Shown piece by piece: positions 57,950 to 64,000 of a stretch of 64,000 bases of DNA. The stretch covers positions 4,898,001 through 4,962,000 of the forward strand of contig NC_065907.1 of NCBI RefSeq assembly GCF_905147045.1, written 5' to 3'. Each line of letters starts with the position of its first letter. Positions within the stretch are counted from its first letter, which is position 1. Made by a program: the position numbers and the translations under genes. The notes beneath the pieces are model-generated. The model searched no databases. It was given only the letters and a program-made list of their open reading frames with translations, and was not told the origin of the DNA. This DNA comes from Nymphalis io. Taxonomy: Eukaryota > Arthropoda > Insecta > Lepidoptera > Nymphalidae.

Positions 57950-58160
57950 GGACGCCCGATTGTAAGTAGTCGCCATCACTCATAGACATTGTAAAAACGT
58001 TAACCACTCCCTCACACCACCAATGCGCCACCAACATTGTGAACAAAGATTAGTATCCTTATGCTGTAGTTATATTGGTTCACTTACCTTCAGACCGGAA
58101 CACAAGAATACTGGTAATTGGCGGTAGAGTATGTGGTGTGTGGATGGTATCTCCATAAGC
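57950..58160 (-). mobile_element. SINE-B, diverged
   Basis: 'cgccatcactcatagacattg', 'ccaatgcgccaccaaca', 'ggttcacttaccttcagaccggaacaca', 'ggcggtagagtatg' are in reverse SINE-B order. The 3' module is lost. Confidence 0.7.
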
Positions 58161-58487
58161 TTTTTAGCCTGTTAAGTTGAATGAAATACTCTTAATTGAT
58201 TAAACCGACCATTGGTTAACAGTCATATATTTGTATGTAATATATCGATATAATAATATCGACTGGTACATAGGACGTAGGTATTCAATCTATGAATACC
58301 TTGCGTGATTAGTGCACCATAATATATTAGGTATGTTGACACACAGCTTATTTAATGATTAACATCGTGGAATTCAAAACCCCACTGCCGTCAATTGTGA
58401 AATGCAATAACAGTATTAAATTACTACTAATACTAATATTCAATTCTCTGGTAGAACAAGTGTTTTTTTCTTAATTTCAGGATGATT
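58161..58487. other. AT-rich interval, no feature recognised
   Basis: Nothing recognised. Confidence 0.45.
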
Positions 58488-58752
58488 AATTATTCCCTTC
58501 GTCCATAGACACTGACAGTCTGACACTTTAAAAACCTTTGGCAATCATTGTGCCGCCATACACGGCATCTTCTCCTGAAACTTCTCCTAAGCCTTCTCTT
58601 CAAAAAAAAGGGAGAGGAGGCCTTAGCCCAGCTACTTACTTATACGGCATCTAATTATATCTTGTACCTATAATTACATTGGCTAATTTGCTGGTCAAAA
58701 CTGATACAGCAATACAATGTTATACTTTTTAGCGGCAGAATAAATGGTGGAA
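58488..58752 (-). mobile_element. SINE-B split by a nested SINE-A fragment
   Basis: The outer blocks 'ccatagacactgacag', 'ccgccatacacggcatc' and, after the insert, 'cggcatctaatta-atc-tgtacctataattacattggct', 'aatacaatgttata' and 'gcggcagaataaatgg' form one old reverse SINE-B. CGGCATCT brackets the insert at about 58562-58569 and 58647-58654. Confidence 0.65.
58572..58646 (+). mobile_element. SINE-A 3' fragment nested in SINE-B
   Basis: 'cttctcttcaaaaaaaaggg' and 'agaggaggccttagcccagc' are the SINE-A end, flanked by the CGGCATCT repeat of the host SINE-B. Confidence 0.75.
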
Positions 58753-58896
58753 AAAAAAACATAATTTAATCATCTCTCTTGTCCTGGTATCTATTTTTTT
58801 ATCTATCATTTAATTATAATAGATATCAGAATTAAAATACGAAAAAGTTGACGAAAGATAACTAAATATAAAAGGACCCAAGACGAAAACGTTTTA

Positions 58897-59218
58897 TTTA
58901 TGTAACCGTAACAGCCTGTGAATGTCCCACTGCTGGGCTAAAGGCCTCCTCTTCTCTTTTTGAGGAGAAGGTTTGGAGCTTATTCCACCACGCTGCTCCA
59001 ATGCGGGTTGGTAGAATTCACATGTGGCAGAATTTCAGTGAAATTAGACACATGCAGGTTTCCTCACGATGTTTTCCTTCACCGTAAAGCACGAGATGAA
59101 TTATAATCACAAATTAAGCACATGAAAATTCAGTGGTGCTTGCCCGGGTTTGAACCCACGATCATAGGTTAAGATTCACGCGTTCTTACCACCGGGCCAT
59201 CTCGGCTTTTTTATGTAA
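58897..59218 (-). mobile_element. SINE-A, full length with 9-bp target duplication
   Basis: TTTATGTAA occurs at 58897-58905 and 59210-59218. The complete reverse element runs from 'ccgtaacagcctgtgaatgtcc' to 'accgggccatctcggct'. It is near consensus, so a young copy. Confidence 0.9.
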
Positions 59219-59402
59219 ATGAAAGATATTGTAAGACTAGATAAATAGTTAAATCGGTTACCTTAAATCTTTTATAATAAGTGTGTGAAACGATCAAGGG
59301 AATGCTAATAAGGACTTAAAACTACGACGGCTGCCTTGCAATATAATCAAGAAAATCAATACAGTTAAAATAATAATTAACTTAAAAATCATAATTTATC
59401 TT

Positions 59403-59560
59403 ATACACGAACCTGAAAATCACGCTTGGTACGTCAATAGTCTAAAATTAAAGCGGGTTAAACGAAACGCGCTGCATCTTTTCATATAAATTTTATGCAT
59501 ATTAGTTGAGTAGTTTTATTTTCATTTAGTTTTGCAATAAAAACGTCTCTTCATACATTA
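59403..59560 (+). repeat. Unclassified dispersed repeat (partner at 44585-44965)
   Basis: 'aatcacgcttggtacgtcaatagtctaaaattaaagcgggtt', 'aaacgcgctgca' and 'aaattttatgcatatt' match 44756-44960, minus a short internal block. Confidence 0.5.
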
Positions 59561-60741
59561 ATACAGTAGATTATAATTATAAGTTTATATAAAAATAAAA
59601 AGTAAAACCGAGAAACGAAAGATTTTTTTTTAATTTATAGATAAATTTCCACTATTAGGCGAACGGTAGTTTGAATTAATGATTAAAAATTGAAGAGAAT
59701 AAAGAAAAAAAAATTAAATTACCACGCAAGAGAAAAGTTACTCTCATCGTAAAGTTCCCTTCAACGTTTTGAAGAAAGTTTTAACAAGTGAAACATTCTA
59801 ATTGGCGTTGAGTTCTTGATTAACCCAAGACAAAATTCTTAAATTTTAAAATTATAACGATTACATAAATAATAATTTCATTCGAAGGCAAATTACCTTA
59901 ATGCCAATATTTAATGAATGCATGTCAACATTTAGCTATTTAAATACCACTACTAGACATAATAGGCAATTTTCTCACTCAACTCAATGTAATTATTTTT
60001 AATTTTTACTCGTTTTGAACACGATCCTGAACAAACATTCAGATAGATAAAAATAATGATTATTTTCTTAACTTGCAACAGACGTAATAACTTAAAAAAA
60101 AAATTTAATACATAAACTGAACGCAATAATATACTTTATATCACAAGCAGTGGAAAAATAAATTGTATAAACAACACGCTTGCATACAAATCTAAGCTCG
60201 TCGTCAAGAATATTCGATGGTAAAAATCAAACTCAATTTTCCTATCACGCTGCACTAGAAAATGTTTTCAGCTGACTTGAATGCACAATCGATAACATCC
60301 CTTCAAAATCTTTGTTATTTCATAGAAAAACTATCGTTGTCGTGTACAAAATAGAGCTTATTTTAGGAAACCCCGTTTTAGTTTAAATTAATATTGTTGT
60401 GCGGCTTTGATATTATGTTTGTCAAGTTTTCAAAAGATTTTATCTAATAACAGAAATACGAAGTAATAATTAAATATAACGTCATACTAATTTTATAAAG
60501 AGGTAAGTTTGGTTTGATTGCTTGTTTACCGATTCAATCATTCAACCTGAAATGAAAATTTCTGCTTATTTTTGTTTCTAGTTTCAGGACAGCCATAGAT
60601 TATATAATTATAATATATATGTTTCGTATATTTTTTAGAAAGAGTTTAATTAAAACAAATTTTCAGTCAAGGCGCTTTCGAAGCGCAAGCTATAGTAGCG
60701 CGATTAATAATAAAATTTAACTACGATTAAATATATTATGC
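59561..60741. other. AT-rich interval, no feature recognised
   Basis: About 1.2 kb; nothing recognised. Confidence 0.5.
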
Positions 60742-61036
60742 AGTAACAGCATGTTAATGTCCCACAGCTGGGCTAAGGCCTCCTCTCCCTTTTGAGGAGA
60801 ATGTTTGGAGTTTATTCCACCACGCTGCTCTAATGCGGGTTGGTGTAATACACATGTAGCAGAATTTCAGTGAAATTAGACACATGCAGGTTTCCTCACG
60901 ATGTTTTCCTTCACCGTAAAGCTCGAGATGAATTATAATCAAAAATTAAGATCATGAAAACTCAGTGGTGCTTGCCCGGGTTTGAATCCACGATCATCGC
61001 TTAAGATTCACGCGTTCTTACCACTGGGCCATCTGG
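60742..61036 (-). mobile_element. SINE-A, full length
   Basis: From 'cagtaacagcatgttaatgtccc' through 'ctctcccttttgaggagaatg' and 'acacatgcaggtttcctcacg' to 'cgttcttaccactgggccatct'. No clear target duplication was found. Confidence 0.85.
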
Positions 61037-62039
61037 ATTATTATTAATCTATATCATATATAATTATATCTGAATACTAACTATATTATAATATAGTCCC
61101 CGTTTTTAGTAGCAGTATATATTCTTCGCATATGAAGAACATGTTCCAAGGGACGAGTATTTAATATACAGTATTTTGGGGATAGAAGAAGAATCATAGC
61201 TTGCTACATTACCTGAACTTAAAACACGGCACACGTCGTCACTTCCCACACGAGAAAGGATGTCCGTTATACAAAAAATTATATCAAGTCATAAGAAAAA
61301 TAAATAGTTTAATAAAAACAAAAATAACCCCACGTAGTCAACCTATATAATGCCAGTCATTTTAATGTTGTTATGGCCAGGATACTTATACCAAAATTTT
61401 TAAACTATTATATTGTCATCGGTTATTTATTAGCGCTACTTTTCAAGCTCATCAGAAATCTTAAAGATGGTGAAAAAATATACATTAAATCACCCGATTA
61501 CATAATTACATAAAGATCAAGCTAATAAATAAATGTGAAAATTTTTCAATTTATATATTAACTCTAAATACATAAAATTTTATTTTTTTATTAGTATAAT
61601 CAATGGTTGGGACCAATAAGTAAATAATTCTATGATAAAAAATCACCTGTATTTATCTTGTCTTGTCTGCCGCAACGGCACCGCATAGTAGAGTGCAAGT
61701 TTATACACCAAATATGAAACAGAGATGTAAAGACTAGTTCAAAAATGGAGATGTCTCGCTCAACAAAAGAATTATATCAACGTAACTTTATACTGTACTT
61801 TAAGAAAATCAAAATAAGCGTTATATATAATCTTACTTTTAGAACAAACTTGAATCGAATATTCAATTATTTAGTTTATAAATATCTTATTTATAGAAGT
61901 ATATTTTTTCTCGAAGTTACTTAGTTATTCGCTAAGTTGCAGGTTTCCGTAACTTTCGCTTACATACATAAATCATACAATTTTATTAAAACATTTAAAA
62001 TAATTATATTGTTCCTCCTGACCAATTTCAACTGCGGCC
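61037..62039. other. AT-rich interval, no feature recognised
   Basis: About 1 kb; nothing recognised. Confidence 0.5.
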
Positions 62040-62185
62040 GATATTTTCAACGGAAAAATGTCTATTTCACAAGAGATGTGATAGTGATCAAGTGTGTGCG
62101 CAAACACAGGTGCACTCTCGGTATTATCACTCTCATAATCTGATCTCTCATCAGACACGATGCAACGTGACATGACTGTTCAGAC
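62040..62185 (-). mobile_element. SINE-C 3' part
   Basis: 'gagatgtgatagtgatcaagtgtgtgcgcaaacacaggtgcactctc' and 'ctctcataatctgat' match reverse SINE-C (compare 8330-8400). The head and ATT tail are lost. Confidence 0.65.
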
Positions 62186-62544
62186 TCAGGTTCTAAGGCT
62201 AAGGAGTACTGGCAAGGGGTACAGTGTACGGTTGGTTACACCGTCAACTTCCTAACTTTGCTGCTACTAGACTTGCTTTAGATCTTAGCCACCTAGGACT
62301 TGCAGTCTTGCAATCAATCTGTACAATGTTTTCACTACAGAAATGTTTTCATCAGTTTTACACACACAATATTGTTACGGCTATTTCTTAAAAAATATGC
62401 TAATCATGCTGACCCCTTTAAATTGATCTACAAACATAAGAAATGTAAAACTACATATATATAACATTAATAAAAAACAAGACAAACTAAATATTTATAA
62501 AGATATCTGAGATTTAATTCTGCCGGAACTGTCCACCAAGCTGT
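62186..62544. other. Interval with no recognised feature
   Basis: 62170-62330 is less AT-rich, but no gene or repeat was recognised. Confidence 0.4.
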
Positions 62545-62626
62545 AGTCGATCAGCGTAATGAAATAAGTTCCAAGTCTTTTCCTCTAGAACTGGTTTTTG
62601 CCCAGCACTAGGACAGGGCTGTTACT
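62545..62626 (+). mobile_element. SINE-A 3' scrap, degraded
   Basis: 'cagcgtaatgaaataagttccaagtcttttcctc' and 'gcccagcactaggacagggctgttact' keep SINE-A order. Confidence 0.5.
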
Positions 62627-62857
62627 TTATGAACAAAACCTGGATCGGACTTACGACAAATTCATAATTCGCGAGGTACAGCTGAACTGAATTATGGCGG
62701 TCACGATTTTTGGCTACATTAGTATTACGTCAGTCGTTTGAAGTTCTGGCGGTAAGCCAAACGCCGCTTTGACACCACGTGATAAATACATGTCCCTGAA
62801 TAAGCACACTTAAATGTAAATTTTAACGATATGCATTAAGTTAGTAAAACTAGACGG

Positions 62858-63152
62858 TTTTTTTTTATAGAATGGGAAGGTGGACGAGCATATGGGCCAC
62901 CTGATGGTAAGTGGTCACCAAACGCCCTTAGACATTGGCATTGTAAGAAATGTCAACCATCGCTTACATAGCCAATGCGCCACCAACCTTGGGAACTAAG
63001 ATTTTATGTCCCTTGTGCCTGTAATTACACTGGCTCACTCACCCTTCAAACCGGAACACAACAATATCAAGTATTGCTGTTTTGCGGTAGGATATCTGAT
63101 GAGTGGGTGGTACCTACCCAGACGAGCTTGCACAAAGCCCTACCACCAGTAA
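62858..63152 (-). mobile_element. SINE-B, full length, near consensus
   Basis: T9 (tail) at 62858-62866, then 'atagaatgggaaggtggacgagcatatgggccacctgatgg' (the 3' module) through to 'gcttgcacaaagccctaccaccagtaa'. The plus-strand frame 'MRHQPWELRFYVPC...' at 62975-63214 is the recurrent antisense artefact of this repeat. Confidence 0.9.
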
Positions 63153-63225
63153 GATTTGCGTCATTTATGTTATATCGACGTCATACACATAAACATCGTT
63201 TAGATAGTTGGTAGGGATAATAGGT

Positions 63226-63325
63226 TTACTTGCTGGTAAAGTTTTGTGCACTCATGACCTATTCTTTCGCCAAACAGCAATACTTTCTGTTGTTGTCCGG
63301 TTTGAAGGTTGACTGAGCCAATAAG
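63226..63325 (+). mobile_element. SINE-B 5' third
   Basis: 'tttacttgctggtaaagttttgtgca', 'cgccaaacagcaatactttctgttgttg' and 'ccggtttgaaggttgactgagcca' are present. It lies 75 bp from, and head-to-head with, the minus-strand copy. Confidence 0.7.
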
Positions 63326-64000
63326 TTAAAATTAAAAAAAGATCCTGGTTTTCCAGCCAGTTTATAATATAATCGTAATCACTAAAACCAGTAACACAAT
63401 TTAATTCAATTTTGTAAATGACGTTTATGAAGCGCTTACTTAATAAAATATATTATCATTTTGTATTTTATAATAATATTATCCTTATAATCTTAAATTT
63501 TGTTTCCCTCTTTTTAAATTTGGAACACTTCTAATGTTTCTTCATAAATGATTTTAGGGCTCATGTAGATTTATAAGCGTTTAAGAAGAAAAATGGATCG
63601 TCGTTTCTTAGCAGGTTTCTAAAAGTATTATACTTTTAGCAGTTTTTTCTCCTAATATTTATTATAATATGAGACTATTCAGGCCTTGTCTCTGCATGAA
63701 ATAATTTATTACAATATTAATACGGGAAATTTTTCAATAAGAAAAAACTTAACTTGTGACTTTATTTACATATATATGAACTGGACTTGCTCCGGAAAAC
63801 GGAAAAGGTTAAAAGTATTATCAAAAAACTGTATCTGGGCGTTTATTTGAAATACAAGTAAGAAGTTAATAAAAATAGTAAAAAACGCTGAATTTCGCCG
63901 ATTGTTCTCAGAACAGAGTTCCGGATTCAGTATTTTCTTTTTCGAATTTTTATGATAATTTTCATCTTCGATTATCAATAAATCAATGTTTGGTATGAAT
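63326..64000. other. AT-rich interval, no feature recognised
   Basis: The minus-strand frame 63766-63978 has no recognisable motif. Nothing else seen up to the window edge. Confidence 0.45.

Noticed and set aside
57692..57985. Frames of 60-67 codons around 57.7-57.9 kb
   Set aside because: All lie in the SINE-A copy and recur in its other copies (5609, 46720, 60754).
1..64000. CRISPR arrays, operons or bacterial signals
   Set aside because: No regularly spaced direct repeats or prokaryotic gene layout; introns, SINEs and a CCA-less tRNA gene show a eukaryotic genome.

Overview
The window looks like a piece of a lepidopteran nuclear genome, probably a butterfly. The reasons are an AT-rich background, short exons with GT-AG introns, and many tRNA-headed SINEs, including one with the 'gccgagatggcccagtgg' head that I associate with the lepidopteran Metulj-like group. 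The order is inferred from repeat types and composition; no marker gene proves it.

Host content is sparse. The best-supported host gene is a small secreted-protein gene on the minus strand. Its three coding exons (29222-29054, 26420-26222, 24613-24466) join in frame into a 171-residue product with a signal peptide and four cysteines. The Cys-x5-Cys pair and overall layout recall the insect DM4/DM12 family. Upstream lie two more minus-strand signal-peptide exons with the same splice phase (31375-31192 and 36649-36592), and no own downstream exons were found for them. They are either alternative first exons of the one gene or remnants of a tandem family. A tRNA-Arg(ACG) gene (35803-35875, minus) with a T-run terminator sits between the second and third of these exons.

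Almost everything else recognisable is transposon-derived. LINE pieces: 1-362, 1591-2272, 3096-3480, a nearly complete but dead endonuclease/RT element at 8735-12010, a 5'-truncated element with an open RT frame at 20011-21570, and 33925-34600. DNA transposons: an internally deleted mariner (41353-42109) and a 461-bp PIF/Harbinger-type element with a MADF-like remnant (56755-57215). Four SINE-like families recur. They are called here SINE-A (tRNA head, TTACTG-type tail), SINE-B (about 285 bp, begins TTACTGGTGGTAGG, A-tailed), SINE-C and SINE-D (tRNA heads, ATT tails). The 45-63 kb segment is especially dense in SINE-A and SINE-B. A GC-rich 292-bp retroposon with a perfect 15-bp target duplication lies at 18500-18821.

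A notable pattern is that SINE-B, the LINE copies at 1.6-2.3 and 33.9-34.6 kb, and a fragment at 12.1 kb share a 3' end module (CCACTTACCATCAGGTGG followed by a GCTCGTCCGCC-like stretch and an A tail). This suggests a SINE-LINE partnership. The rest is AT-rich sequence in which I recognise nothing.
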